The notes under the pieces: generated by a model
Database searches by the model: none
Told to the model about the DNA's origin: nothing
The model's input: the letters and a program-made list of their open reading frames with translations, nothing else
Shown: in pieces, positions 32,854 through 41,990 of the stretch
Layout of the letters: each line of letters starts with the position of its first letter
How positions within the stretch are numbered: the stretch's first letter is position 1
NCBI RefSeq assembly: GCF_017161405.1
Contig: NZ_CP071051.1
Coordinates: 62,001 to 126,000 of the forward strand
DNA from: Leucobacter sp. CX169
Lineage (GTDB): Bacteria; Actinomycetota; Actinomycetes; Actinomycetales; Microbacteriaceae
Direction of reading: 5' to 3'
DNA: 64,000 bases
Program-made: the position numbers and the translations under genes

Positions 32854-34608
32854 TTGGCCGTCGCCATGCGCGGGTTGACGGGCGCGGACCGGTGCATGGT
32901 GATTCTGCATGCGGGAACCGACCGCGAAGAGTTGTACGCGATGACGGGCCACGCGGGCTGGGATGACGTCCAGCACGACGCCGACCTCGACCCGCGACAC
33001 TGGACCAAGAGCCCGTTCTCCCTGCCCGCGTTGGACGAGCTGCTCGCACGCGAGGTGAGTACGCTCAATCGGCCAGAGGACTCGGCCTTCGGGCGCTTCC
33101 TGTTCGAAACGCACGGCGTCGTCGCCTTTGCCACGGTTCCCCTGCACATTGACGGCAAGAACAACGGGCTGGTGGTCGCGCACTGGATTACGAACGAGCC
33201 GCCGACCGAACTATCGGCCGACCTCAGCCATCGCCTCGCCGCCCTCTCCCAGATCGCAGGGTTCGCGATGGCCTCGACGCAGTTGCACGAGCAGCTGCTG
33301 TGGGAGAGCGAGCACGACCCCATCACGGGGCTGCCGAACCGGCATCAGCTCGAGGCCGAGCTCGCCGAGCGGCTGCGCCACCCCGAACTCCACCGCGGCC
33401 TCGTGGTCGCGTGTCTTGCCGTCAACCGATTCGGTCGGGTGAACGACATGCTGGGCCGCGAGGGCGGCGACCGGGCGCTTCGCCGCGTGGGCCGGCGGCT
33501 GCGCCACCTGCTCGGCGAGCGCGCGATCATCGCCCGCACCTCGGGGAGCGAGTTCATCGTCGTGCTCGAGGGGCACGACAGCGACACCGGGGTGGACCGC
33601 GCCCTGGAGCGGGTCAGCGAGGGGTTCGAGGCGCCGGTGGGGATCGATGCCGACCGCGTCTACCTGAAGTTCTCGTTCGGGGTGAGCCGCCTGGTCACGC
33701 GCGAGGCATTGGCGCACGAGACGGACTTTGCGGCGGCCGCCTGTGAGCTCATCGCGGAGGCTGAGCGGAGCCAGTTGTCCCGGGTGCGCGAGCGGGAGGC
33801 CGCGCAGCTCGGACTCAGCAGCGTCGAGGAACTCATGCTCGACACCGAGTTGCACTCGGCGATTCGCAGCGAGCAGTTCTTTGCCGCGTACCAACCACAA
33901 CTTGACCTGCGCACTGGTCGCGTCATTGGAGTCGAGGCGTTGGCCCGGTGGACGCACCCCGAGCTCGGGGCCATCTCGCCCTTGCTCTTTATCCCGCTGG
34001 CCGAGATGAACGGCCTGATCACGGAAATCGGCAGGGTCATGCTCGTCACGGCGTGCCGAGACGCTCGGCGCTGGCGCGAGCAGGGCCTTGACATCGGGGT
34101 GTCCGTCAACGTTTCGGGGGCGCAGCTCGAACGGCCCGACTTCGCGGATCGCACCCTGCAGATTCTCCGTGACGAGGGCATGCCGCCCGGGCAGCTGACC
34201 CTGGAGATCACCGAGTCGAGGTCGCTCATCGATGAGCAGCCCGCACTCAACCACCTACGTCGGCTCGCCGACCTCGGGATCAACATCGCGATCGACGACT
34301 TCGGCACCGGGTTTTCCTCGCTGACGCGGCTCGTCACGCTGCCGATCGCGGAGCTGAAGATCGACCAGAGCTTCGTGCAGGGCGACGATAGTGACTCGCA
34401 AGCCGTCGTCGGAGCGATCGTGAGCCTCGCCCGCAGCCTCGGCCTCGAGGTCGTCGGCGAGGGGGTCGAGACCGACGAACAGCTCCGCTTGCTGCAAGAG
34501 GCCGGTTGTGAGCGCGCCCAGGGGTATGGGATTTGTCGGCCCCACGGTTTCGAACAGACCACGAGGTTTCTGATTGAGCACTCGCGTGGGGCGCCAGCTC
34601 TTCCCTAG
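32854..34608 (+). CDS. GAF-(degenerate GGDEF)-EAL phosphodiesterase-like protein
   Basis: The 584-residue frame starts at TTG 32854; ATG 32866 is an alternative and neither has a clear ribosome site. An in-frame stop at 32821 limits extension. A GAF-like domain (about 3-140) is followed by a GGDEF domain (150-310) whose active motif is SGSEF (230-234) and therefore probably inactive as a cyclase. The EAL domain (about 330-580) is complete: EALARW (361-366), VSVNVSGAQL, LEITES, IDDFGTGFSS, LKIDQSF and VVGEGVET. A c-di-GMP-specific phosphodiesterase is expected, with the degenerate GGDEF perhaps serving as a GTP sensor. The GAF front end looks slightly short. Confidence 0.87.
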   Translation: MAVAMRGLTGADRCMVILHAGTDREELYAMTGHAGWDDVQHDADLDPRHWTKSPFSLPALDELLAREVSTLNRPEDSAFGRFLFETHGVVAFATVPLHIDGKNNGLVVAHWITNEPPTELSADLSHRLAALSQIAGFAMASTQLHEQLLWESEHDPITGLPNRHQLEAELAERLRHPELHRGLVVACLAVNRFGRVNDMLGREGGDRALRRVGRRLRHLLGERAIIARTSGSEFIVVLEGHDSDTGVDRALERVSEGFEAPVGIDADRVYLKFSFGVSRLVTREALAHETDFAAAACELIAEAERSQLSRVREREAAQLGLSSVEELMLDTELHSAIRSEQFFAAYQPQLDLRTGRVIGVEALARWTHPELGAISPLLFIPLAEMNGLITEIGRVMLVTACRDARRWREQGLDIGVSVNVSGAQLERPDFADRTLQILRDEGMPPGQLTLEITESRSLIDEQPALNHLRRLADLGINIAIDDFGTGFSSLTRLVTLPIAELKIDQSFVQGDDSDSQAVVGAIVSLARSLGLEVVGEGVETDEQLRLLQEAGCERAQGYGICRPHGFEQTTRFLIEHSRGAPALP

Positions 34609-34651
34609 GGTGGCGCCCGGGTGTACCTTGCAAACAAAGGAGGGAAGCCTC

Positions 34652-34807
34652 ATGAAGGAATCGAACGACGCTCTGGCGCCAGACCACGAGTCTGATCCGG
34701 CACACAACGACGAACCCGGCCAGGACTGGGCGGACGAGGGCGGTGCGACCCCGGACGGGCCCGCCACTCACGTCGAATCCGGGCACTCGCATCACGACGC
34801 CGAATAG
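34652..34807 (+). CDS. Small acidic His-rich protein of unknown function
   Basis: The ATG at 34652 follows AAAGGAGGG (34637-34645), one of the best ribosome sites in the window. The 51 residues are very hydrophilic: Asp/Glu throughout and a C-terminal HVESGHSHHDAE. There is no signal peptide or membrane segment. The His/Asp content could bind metal ions; I recognise no family. It lies 43 bases after the EAL gene and may be co-transcribed with it. Confidence 0.65.
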   Translation: MKESNDALAPDHESDPAHNDEPGQDWADEGGATPDGPATHVESGHSHHDAE

Positions 34808-34865
34808 CCCGCCCGTCGCCAGTGCGGTGGGGCCGCGAGCCTGATCGCGCCAGTAGGCTGAGCGC

Positions 34866-35273
34866 ATGAACAGCTACCGGCACGTTGTGCGCAAGTGGGT
34901 CAAGCCGGCGGATCTGAACCAGCACGGCGCGCTTTTCGGGGGTCGGCTGATGGAGTGGGTCGATGAGGAGGCCGCGATCATCGCGGGGGTGCAGCTCGGG
35001 ACGGTGAGCATCGTCACCCGCCACATGTCTGCCGTCGATTTCGTCGCGCGCGCCGACCGGGGCGACCTCCTGGAACTCACCTACGGCGTCGCTCGCTTCG
35101 GGCGCACCTCTGTCACCCTAAGCTGCGTCGTCGAGAACGTGGCGACCGCGCAGGTGATTCTCACCCTCGCCGAGATCGTCTTCGTCGCGGTCGACGACTC
35201 CGGGCTCCCCGTCGCTCACGGGTTTCACACGGTGGCGACGGATAGCGTCCGGCTGCGGCCCGCGGCAACGTAG
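34866..35273 (+). CDS. Acyl-CoA thioesterase (hotdog fold, YciA/BACH type)
   Basis: The 135-residue product carries the hotdog thioesterase pattern: VKPADLNQHGALFGGRLMEWVDEEAAIIA with the conserved Asn/His/Gly and acidic helix, followed by TRHMSAVDFVARADRGDLLEL and GRTSVTLSCVVEN. It hydrolyses acyl-CoAs in the cytosol. The chain-length range cannot be inferred. A single-gene arrangement is likely. Confidence 0.88.
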   Translation: MNSYRHVVRKWVKPADLNQHGALFGGRLMEWVDEEAAIIAGVQLGTVSIVTRHMSAVDFVARADRGDLLELTYGVARFGRTSVTLSCVVENVATAQVILTLAEIVFVAVDDSGLPVAHGFHTVATDSVRLRPAAT

Positions 35274-35397
35274 CGCGTCCCGCGCGGGCCTGGTAATCGG
35301 CGCGCCGCGCGCAGAGGCGTCGCCTGGTAGGCAACCATGGGAGGTATAGGTGACGCTGCCCGACCGGGTGCGCGCGCCACGAAACTCGGGGAGCACC

Positions 35398-35970
35398 ATG
35401 ACCTCTGCAACTGACACCACCACGCCGCCGGTCGTCCAGGAGGTGGCGAACGGCATCCGCACGATGCTCGGACTCGGCGGCCTGCTCGCCGTCGTCGTCG
35501 GCATCTTGATCCTTGTCTCGCCGCTGAAGACCGCCGCGGCGACCGCCGCCATCGTCGCTGTGTACGCCGCTGCCGTCGGCGTCGTCTACCTCGGCTCGGC
35601 GCTCTTCTCGAAGGGCCAGGGCGGCTGGCACCGGGTCGGCGCGATCCTGCTCGGCCTGCTCTACCTCGCCGCGGGCATCGTCGCGATCGGCAACCTGACC
35701 GCGACCGCAGCGTTCTTGTTCCTCTTCATCACGATCATGCTGGGCATCACCTGGATCGTTGAGGGCATCATGACGCTCACCTCGATCGGCACCTCGACCA
35801 ACAAGGTCTGGGTCGTCGTGTTCGCGGTGATCAGCGTCATCGCCGGCGTCACCCTGCTGTTCTCGCCGATGATGGGCGCCGTCACGCTGTGGTGGCTCCT
35901 CGGCATCTCGCTGATCGTGCTCGGGATCCTGCAGATCGTGCGGGCGCTCACCTTCGGGAAGCAGAAGTAG
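35398..35970 (+). CDS. HdeD-family (DUF308) membrane protein
   Basis: The ATG at 35398 follows GGGGAG and gives 190 residues. Six membrane helices form three pairs with the repeating pattern of DUF308/HdeD (GLGGLLAVVVGILILVSP, then two further GxxxxxxGxxxL helices). HdeD is named for acid resistance in Escherichia coli; actinobacterial members have no proven role. It converges on the HAD phosphatase gene with a 3-base gap. The C terminus contains a GGATCCTGC site (35924-35932). Confidence 0.85.
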   Translation: MTSATDTTTPPVVQEVANGIRTMLGLGGLLAVVVGILILVSPLKTAAATAAIVAVYAAAVGVVYLGSALFSKGQGGWHRVGAILLGLLYLAAGIVAIGNLTATAAFLFLFITIMLGITWIVEGIMTLTSIGTSTNKVWVVVFAVISVIAGVTLLFSPMMGAVTLWWLLGISLIVLGILQIVRALTFGKQK

Positions 35971-35973
35971 CGA

Positions 35974-36660
35974 CTACACCCCAGTCGGCACCGGACGGCC
36001 CAGGAGCAGCGCGCGCAGCTCCTGGGCCGTTTGTGCGTGCGCGAGTGCCCCGGCAGTGTCGTCGTCGTCGTGGTCGTAGCCCCAGCCGACGAGCACGGTC
36101 GGGATGCCGTGGGCGGCGGCGCCAATGATGTCGTGCACGCGATCGCCCACCATCACCGGACGGGAGAGGTCGGCGCCCTGCGCCAAGAGCTGCGCGAGCG
36201 CCTCGGCAATCACGGACTCCTTGGTGGCGCGGCCAACCGATTCGTCTGCGCCGACGCAGGCCCCGAGCAGCGGCATGAGGCCCAGGTGCTCGGCGATGGC
36301 GGCGACGAGCTGCTGGCCCTTGGAGCTGGCGACCGCCTGCGGGAGCCCGGCGGCGTGGATCTCGGCCATGAGCTCGAGCACGCCGTCAAACGGGGTGGAA
36401 GTCTCTGCGATGTGGGCGAGGTCGACGAGCGAGCGCATGACCCGCTGGCCCTCGGCGGCGAGCTCGGGCGGCATGCCCAGCACCTCAATGAAGCCAGTGG
36501 TGACGGGCGGGCCAATCAGGCGCGCGAGCACCTCGGGCGCGGGGACCGGCCACCCGAGGATCTCGAGTGTGCGCGTGAAGCGCCCCGTGATCTCGGTGCC
36601 CGAGTCGACGATCGTGCCGTCGAGATCCCAGATGACCGCGGTCCAGTCGGGGTGGCTCAT
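35974..36660 (-). CDS. HAD-family phosphatase (phosphoglycolate phosphatase-like)
   Basis: The 228-residue protein has HAD motifs WDLDGTI (Asp12, Asp14), the motif II Ser/Lys in AVASSKGQ, and MVGDRVHDIIGA (motif IV; the usual GDxxxD appears as GDRVHD). A helical C1 cap sits between motifs I and II. The closest general class is Gph/PpaX. Substrate is unknown. The start overlaps the SseB-like stop (ATGA), making it the last gene of a minus-strand cluster. Confidence 0.87.
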   Translation of the reverse strand: MSHPDWTAVIWDLDGTIVDSGTEITGRFTRTLEILGWPVPAPEVLARLIGPPVTTGFIEVLGMPPELAAEGQRVMRSLVDLAHIAETSTPFDGVLELMAEIHAAGLPQAVASSKGQQLVAAIAEHLGLMPLLGACVGADESVGRATKESVIAEALAQLLAQGADLSRPVMVGDRVHDIIGAAAHGIPTVLVGWGYDHDDDDTAGALAHAQTAQELRALLLGRPVPTGV

Positions 36661-37112
36661 CGCAGGCGTTCGAGCGTCGCCGCGTCGATGGGCTCTTCGC
36701 GCAAGGCGAGCTCAATGTACTTGCGCAGGATCACGAGGGGCACGCTGCCTGGGTTGATCTCGGCGGCGACGAACTTATCGGACGTGATGAGGCGCAGCGC
36801 CGAGAGTGCCGGCATGATCGCGCCGCGGGCGGCATCGGCCTTCGCCTTCGGCACGGCGGCGCGCAACTCGTTTGCCGAGGTGAAGATCGGAAGGATCAGC
36901 TGACCCTTGGTCGAGCGGGTGGTCCGGATCCGGGTCACCTTGTTCTTGGGAGTGCCAGTCACGTCGACGACCAAGAAGCCCTCGCGCAGCGCGCGGAGCA
37001 CCGCGGCGAGACGCTCGTAGTCGGGCTCTGCGAGGAGCGCCGCAATCGCGTCGCGCGCCTCTGCGTTCTCGGTGTCCGCGGACACGCCCTCGGGAATCTG
37101 CGCTTCAGCCAT
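36657..37112 (-). CDS. SseB-family protein
   Basis: The 151-residue product matches the SseB N-terminal domain: LAEPDYERLAAVLRALREGFLVVDVTG, then TRSTKGQLILPIFTSANELRAAVP. In actinobacteria these small cytosolic proteins are common and uncharacterised; the family name comes from an enterobacterial enhanced-serine-sensitivity protein. It is coupled to the HAD gene and lies 35 bases after nucS on the minus strand. Confidence 0.82.
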   Translation of the reverse strand: MAEAQIPEGVSADTENAEARDAIAALLAEPDYERLAAVLRALREGFLVVDVTGTPKNKVTRIRTTRSTKGQLILPIFTSANELRAAVPKAKADAARGAIMPALSALRLITSDKFVAAEINPGSVPLVILRKYIELALREEPIDAATLERLR

Positions 37113-37147
37113 GCGACTAGCCTACCGGCGGCCCGGCGGGCACCCGC

Positions 37148-37840
37148 CTAGAAGAGCGCGTTCACGTCCTCCAGGCCGCGCATCGCGTCGTAGTCGAGGA
37201 CGACGCAGCGGATGCCGCGGTCTTCGGCGAGCGTGCGGGCCTGCGGCTTGATCTCCTGCGCCGCGAAGACGCCCTGTACGGGCGCGAGGCGCGGGTCGCG
37301 GTTCATGAGCTCGAGGTAGCGGGTGAGCTGCTCGACGCCGTCGATCTCGCCGCGTCGCTTGATCTCGACCGCGACCGAGACACCCTGCTCGTCGCGGGCC
37401 AGGATGTCGACCGGGCCGATCGCGGTCATGTACTCCCGGCGCACGAGCGTGTGTCCCTCGCCGAGCACCTCGATCTGCGCCGCCATGAGCTCCTGCAGGT
37501 GCGCCTCGACGCCGTCCTTGATGAGGCCAGGATCGATGCCCAGGTCGTGACTCGTGTCTTGCATGATGCCGAAGATCGACACGATCAGTTGGTCGGCGGT
37601 CTTCGCGTGGACGACGCGCCACATCTCGGTCACGCCGGCCGCGACCTGCTCGTCGCTCGGCTCGATCGGAGCGAGCGAGCAGGGCGGGCTCATCCAGTTC
37701 AGCGGCTTGTACGAGCCGCCGTCGGAGTGGATGAGGATGCTGCCATCGCCCTTGAGCATGAGCACGCGAGTCGCCCGCGGCAGGTGCGCGGAGAGTCGAC
37801 CCGCGTAGTCAACGGAACAGTCTGCAACAACGATACGCAC
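37148..37840 (-). CDS. nucS: Mismatch-specific endonuclease NucS/EndoMS
   Basis: The 230-residue protein is the size of actinobacterial NucS. The N-terminal domain (1-110) begins [21 protein letters not shown] and includes [27 protein letters not shown]. The nuclease domain shows Asp145 in GPVDILARD, Glu159 and Lys161 in VAVEIKRRG, and [12 protein letters not shown]. The C-terminal EDVNALF is in the place of the beta-clamp-binding tail. NucS supplies mismatch repair in actinobacteria that lack MutS/MutL. It sits nine bases after the MFS gene on the minus strand. Confidence 0.95.
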   Translation of the reverse strand: MRIVVADCSVDYAGRLSAHLPRATRVLMLKGDGSILIHSDGGSYKPLNWMSPPCSLAPIEPSDEQVAAGVTEMWRVVHAKTADQLIVSIFGIMQDTSHDLGIDPGLIKDGVEAHLQELMAAQIEVLGEGHTLVRREYMTAIGPVDILARDEQGVSVAVEIKRRGEIDGVEQLTRYLELMNRDPRLAPVQGVFAAQEIKPQARTLAEDRGIRCVVLDYDAMRGLEDVNALF

Positions 37841-37849
37841 CCAGTCATT

Positions 37850-39064
37850 CTAGGCGGCGGGCTGGGGCTCCCGTGCAGCAGCGGCGAGGATCCCGGCGAC
37901 CGCGATGACGAGCACGAGCGGAAGGAACGCATTCAGCAGACCGAAATGGTCGCCGAGGAAGCCGAGCAGCAACGGGCCGATCAGGTACGCGCCGTAGGCG
38001 ATGGCCGAGACCGCCGCGACGTCGCGCACCGCGGTCGCCGGGTTGTCCGCGGCGGCCGAGATGCCGAGCGGGAAGCCGTAGGCGACGCCGACGCCCCAGA
38101 GGATGGCCCCGACGACCGCGAGGGGGATGGCGGGGGAGAGGATGACGAGCAGCAGCCCGACGATGCACAGCACCGCGCTCGCGCGCAGCATCGTCACGCG
38201 GCTGAAGCGGGCGAGCATGGGCCCGCCAGCGAAGCGGGCGACGGTCATCGACACGTAGAACGCGCCGAGCGCGAGCGCGCCCGCGTCGTTGGTGATGCCA
38301 TAGCCATCCACCAGTGCCATCGGCAGCCAGTCGCTCGCCACACCCTCCGCGAGGCTGAACGAGAGTGCCATCACGCCGACCAGGACCACGCGGCGGTCGC
38401 GCCAGGGGCTGCGGGGGCGGACGCGGGGCGCGGCCGTGCCGGCCGGATCCTGCGCGTGGTGCAGCTCGCCGCCGCGAACGTCGGCCGGCACGACGAGCAG
38501 CGCGCACAGCACGCCGCCGGCGATCACGATGAAGGCGAGCAGCAGGTGCAGGGGCACCGAGACGCCGCCGGCCTCAGCGAGGGCACCGACGCCCATCGCT
38601 GAGACGCCGCCGAGGCTGTACGCGCCGTGCAGGAGCGGCATGCGTGAACGGCCGAGGGCGCGCTCGGCGTCGGCGCCGCTGACGTTCATGGCGACGTCGC
38701 TCGTTGCGAACGCGAACCCGAATGCGAAGAGGGCGAAGATCGCGGGGACCAGGTGCTGTTCCCAGATCAGCCAGGCCGCCAGGGGCATCGCGACTGCCTG
38801 CACCAGGACGCCGATGCGCAGGATCCTGCGCGCGCCGACCAGCGTGACCGTGCGCCCCGAGAAGATCAGGCCCGTGACGGAACCGACCGCGAGGCAGAGG
38901 CCCAACAACGCGATCTCGGAGGGGGTTGCCCCGAGGTGGTCGCGGACCGCGGGGAGCCGAGACAGCCAGGATCCAAACCCGAAACCGAGCAGGCCGAAGA
39001 CGACGAAAATCCCGCCGACCCAGGCGTTCAGGCGACGGCGCTCATGCGCGGCAGAGTGGGGCAC
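37850..39064 (-). CDS. MFS transporter
   Basis: The GTG at 39064 (VPHSAAHERRRLNAW) is chosen because CAGGATCC immediately upstream supplies an AGGA ribosome site and the longer open frame has no transporter-like residues. The 404-residue product has twelve membrane helices in two halves. SRLPAVRDHLGATPSEIALLGL and a second-half FAGGPMLARFSRVTMLR recall the FucP/YbjJ-like MFS group. Substrate is unknown. A possible -10 region TTTATAGT is about 20 bases upstream of the start, overlapping the AGGATCC. It is divergent from the AraC-family gene, which may regulate it. Confidence 0.85.
   Translation of the reverse strand: MPHSAAHERRRLNAWVGGIFVVFGLLGFGFGSWLSRLPAVRDHLGATPSEIALLGLCLAVGSVTGLIFSGRTVTLVGARRILRIGVLVQAVAMPLAAWLIWEQHLVPAIFALFAFGFAFATSDVAMNVSGADAERALGRSRMPLLHGAYSLGGVSAMGVGALAEAGGVSVPLHLLLAFIVIAGGVLCALLVVPADVRGGELHHAQDPAGTAAPRVRPRSPWRDRRVVLVGVMALSFSLAEGVASDWLPMALVDGYGITNDAGALALGAFYVSMTVARFAGGPMLARFSRVTMLRASAVLCIVGLLLVILSPAIPLAVVGAILWGVGVAYGFPLGISAAADNPATAVRDVAAVSAIAYGAYLIGPLLLGFLGDHFGLLNAFLPLVLVIAVAGILAAAAREPQPAA
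38816..38831. repeat. Longest recurrent palindrome, GCGCAGGATCCTGCGC
   Basis: This 16-base perfect palindrome in the MFS gene is centred on the CAGGATCCTG core shared by the recurrent set. Confidence 0.6.
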
Positions 39065-39260
39065 CGGGATCCTGACTATAAAACTGGGGGAGTCACAGCA
39101 GACTACTGCAGCGAGGCTCTCCCCGGGCAGCCCTCGTGCGCTGAACCGCTCGCCTGCGACGGTGAGGCCCGGGGGTGAAATGCGCCGCAGAATGACGCAA
39201 ATTGCCCGTTCGCTGCGCACATTGCACCACCGGCGGCTGTCTGGCTGCTAGCGTTTCGCT

Positions 39261-40193
39261 GTGTCGCAGCAGAGTGCGCCCCAGGTTGAGGGGCTCGGAG
39301 AACGATCGATTACCCACTACGGACAACGCGAATTCGCGCGCGAGGGGGTGCGCGGGGTCGGCGGCGACCTGGGGATGAGCGCGAAGGTGCGCGCGTTCGG
39401 TCCCGTCCTCGTGATCGAGGCGTCGGGGAGTGGCTCAGAGTTCGAGCGCCGACCCGTCCGTCCGGGCCTGCCCACGATCGACGTGATCTTCGTCGGAGCC
39501 GGCGAGTTCGCCTACCTCGAAGGCGGGACCTGGCACGCCTCGCAGGGCCCGCTGATGGTGGCGCCGAGCGGACTGCCGCATCGGGTGCGGTTCACCAGCG
39601 AGTGGCGGTTCCTGGTGGCGCGGATCCCGCGGGACGCGCTGCTGCCTTTCGTGCCGGGGCTCACGGACACCGTCGGGATCTACGATGAGCTCACGATTCC
39701 GGAGCGCGCGATGGAGGCATTTCTCGCCCAGTCGGTGCAGAGCGAGGATGAGATCTCTGCGGGTGACGGCCTTACGGTGGGGCGGATGGTGCTTGAGATG
39801 GCGGGAGCGATGTTGCGCAGCCGACAGGGTGAGGCCTGGCAGCTGGGCACGCCCCAAGCGGTCCTGCGGGGCCGGGCCTGCGCGATCATCGCCGCAGAGC
39901 ACGCGGACTCGGGACTCGACCCGGCGCGCGTCGCCGGCGGAGTGGGCGTCTCGCTGCGCCACCTCCAGACCCTTTTCGCCGACACGGGGAGCTCGGTTGC
40001 CGGGGAGATCCGGCGCGAGCGTGCGCGCGTTGCGCGCGCGATGCTCCAGGACAGTCGATTTGACGACCTGAGCGTCGAGCAGGTCGCCGGGCGCGCGGGG
40101 TTCGGCTCGAGCGTGAGCCTGCGTCGATCGCTCGACGTGCTGTACCAACTGAGCCCGAAGGAATTGCGCCAGCGGCGCACCCCCGCCGCCTAA
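39261..40193 (+). CDS. AraC-family transcriptional regulator
   Basis: The GTG at 39261 gives 310 residues. The N-terminal half is a cupin-like effector domain (about 45-150, IEASGSGSEF, VAPSGLPHRVRF). The C-terminal 100 residues hold the two AraC helix-turn-helices: LDPARVAGGVGVSLRHLQTLF and LSVEQVAGRAGFGSSVSLRRSL. The product resembles AraC-binding-like regulators of catabolic or transport genes. The adjacent divergent MFS gene, across about 196 bases, is the most likely target. Confidence 0.88.
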   Translation: MSQQSAPQVEGLGERSITHYGQREFAREGVRGVGGDLGMSAKVRAFGPVLVIEASGSGSEFERRPVRPGLPTIDVIFVGAGEFAYLEGGTWHASQGPLMVAPSGLPHRVRFTSEWRFLVARIPRDALLPFVPGLTDTVGIYDELTIPERAMEAFLAQSVQSEDEISAGDGLTVGRMVLEMAGAMLRSRQGEAWQLGTPQAVLRGRACAIIAAEHADSGLDPARVAGGVGVSLRHLQTLFADTGSSVAGEIRRERARVARAMLQDSRFDDLSVEQVAGRAGFGSSVSLRRSLDVLYQLSPKELRQRRTPAA

Positions 40194-40281
40194 TCGTTCG
40201 GTGCGCGCGGAAACCGTGCAGATTGTGCGGTCGTCTCGCGCGCCGCTCCACCTCAGAAGGGATGCTCCGTAGTCTGTGCCC

Positions 40282-41856
40282 ATGAGCATTGGGAACCGGG
40301 CTGGGCTGCGTCGCGTCGCCTCGGGCGTCGCGGGGTTGATCGGGGCGGCGCTGGCCGTGAGCGGTTGCGGACTGGTGGGTGGTTCGGGGGCCTCGCTCAC
40401 GCCGACCGCGAGTGAGAGCGAGTGGCAGGCTGACGCATTCGCTGGGCTGTATGCGCAGGAGATCGACTGGTTCGAGTGCACCCCGGACGAGGGTCTCGAT
40501 GCGTACACCGCGGACGCGCTCGAGGCGGCCGGGCATGATCTCAGCCAGATCGGGTGCGCCCTCATCGAGGCGCCCGTCGACTGGGACGACCCCGAGAACG
40601 CCGAGACGATCGAGCTGTCGATCGTGCACATCCCCGCCACGGGAAAGGAACCGCTGGGGACCCTGCTCGGAAACCCCGGCGGCCCGGGCGCCACCGGGGT
40701 GGACTTCATGCTGGGCATGGCGCTCTCCCCGGGCTTCGAGGGCGTCGCGGCGAGCTACGACCTGCTCGGCTTTGACCCGCGCGGCATCGGCGGCAGCACC
40801 CCGATCGACTGCGACGGCGCAGGATCGGACCTGCCCGTCGTGCAGCTCGGCGTCTGCATCGCCGAGAACCCGCTCACCCACACCATGGGCACCTCGCAGG
40901 TCGCGCGCGACATGGAGCTGATGCGGCACCTCATGCAGGACGAGGTGCTCAACTACCTGGGCTATTCCTACGGCACGATGCTCGGGGCGACCTACGCCAC
41001 GCTCTTCCCCGAGCGGGTGGGCCGGATGGTGCTGGACAGCGCCGAGGACGCCGAGTGGGCGAGCCTGATCCACCTGTTCGACCAGCAGGTCGCCATCGCG
41101 AACGCGACAGTGGCGCTCGCGACCGCGTGCCGCACGGACTACGCGGACGAGGTCGAGGTGTGCCCGTTCGTCGACGAAGACTCGCTGCTCGCGGTGCTCG
41201 CCCAGCTCGACGCCGAGCCGCTCGTCGCGAGCGACGGTACCGAGATTACGGGTCAGCTGCTGCAGTCCTACCTGACAAGCGCCCTCTACCAGAGCCACTT
41301 TGAGCGGGGGCGCACCCTCGACACCATTGCCCTCGCCCTCTTCGGCGATCAGGAGGCGATCGACGAGATCGGCGCCGAGTTCGCCGACGACGGTTCCGGC
41401 ATCGACATGGCCATGACCGTGGTCACCTGCCATTCGTTCCCCATCGAACCCAACATTCCGGGGCTGCTCGAGCACATCGAACGCGTCGGCATGCCGCGCC
41501 TGCTCGGCGGGCCGGCGATCGACGACGAGACGCTCGCCCCGTTCACCGACCTCTCGTGTTACACGCTCCCCGAGAGCGGGCTCGATCTGACCGAGTCGTT
41601 TTCGGCGCCGGACGCCGGGCCGATCCTGGTGATCGGGATTACGGGCGACCACGCGACGCCGTTCCAGTACGCCGAGGTGCTGACCGAGGAGCTCGGGAAC
41701 GCCGTGCTGCTCACCCTCGACGGGCAGGGTCACGCGGCGTCGTACACCGGCCGCTCGAGCTGTGTGGACGATGCGGTCACCGAGTACCTGCTGGACGGGG
41801 TGTTGCCCGGCGAGGGCACGGTCTGCCGCGACGACGCGGTGCCCGCCGAGGGCTGA
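40282..41856 (+). CDS. Secreted alpha/beta hydrolase lipoprotein (TAP-like), copy 1
   Basis: ATG at 40282 gives 524 residues. A lipoprotein signal ends in LAVSGC. The fold is that of Streptomyces tripeptidyl aminopeptidases and related proteases: LLGNPGGPGATGV oxyanion region, LLGFDPRGIGGSTP, GYSYG (Ser229), ITGDHATP (Asp456) and GQGHAAS (His484). The C-terminal RSSCVDDAVTEYLLDG is typical of the TAP-like C domain. It should act outside the membrane on peptides or esters. A close paralogue lies 0.9 kb downstream. Confidence 0.9.
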   Translation: MSIGNRAGLRRVASGVAGLIGAALAVSGCGLVGGSGASLTPTASESEWQADAFAGLYAQEIDWFECTPDEGLDAYTADALEAAGHDLSQIGCALIEAPVDWDDPENAETIELSIVHIPATGKEPLGTLLGNPGGPGATGVDFMLGMALSPGFEGVAASYDLLGFDPRGIGGSTPIDCDGAGSDLPVVQLGVCIAENPLTHTMGTSQVARDMELMRHLMQDEVLNYLGYSYGTMLGATYATLFPERVGRMVLDSAEDAEWASLIHLFDQQVAIANATVALATACRTDYADEVEVCPFVDEDSLLAVLAQLDAEPLVASDGTEITGQLLQSYLTSALYQSHFERGRTLDTIALALFGDQEAIDEIGAEFADDGSGIDMAMTVVTCHSFPIEPNIPGLLEHIERVGMPRLLGGPAIDDETLAPFTDLSCYTLPESGLDLTESFSAPDAGPILVIGITGDHATPFQYAEVLTEELGNAVLLTLDGQGHAASYTGRSSCVDDAVTEYLLDGVLPGEGTVCRDDAVPAEG

Positions 41857-41990
41857 GCGCAGCAGTCAATCCACGCGATTCTCGTGCAACCCGCGCGAGA
41901 TCGAGCCCGTTGGCCGATTCGTGCAGCGCAGGTCAGGCACACTGGCGAAACTGACGCGGAACACGCGTCCGATCAACGGGGGAACCACAC

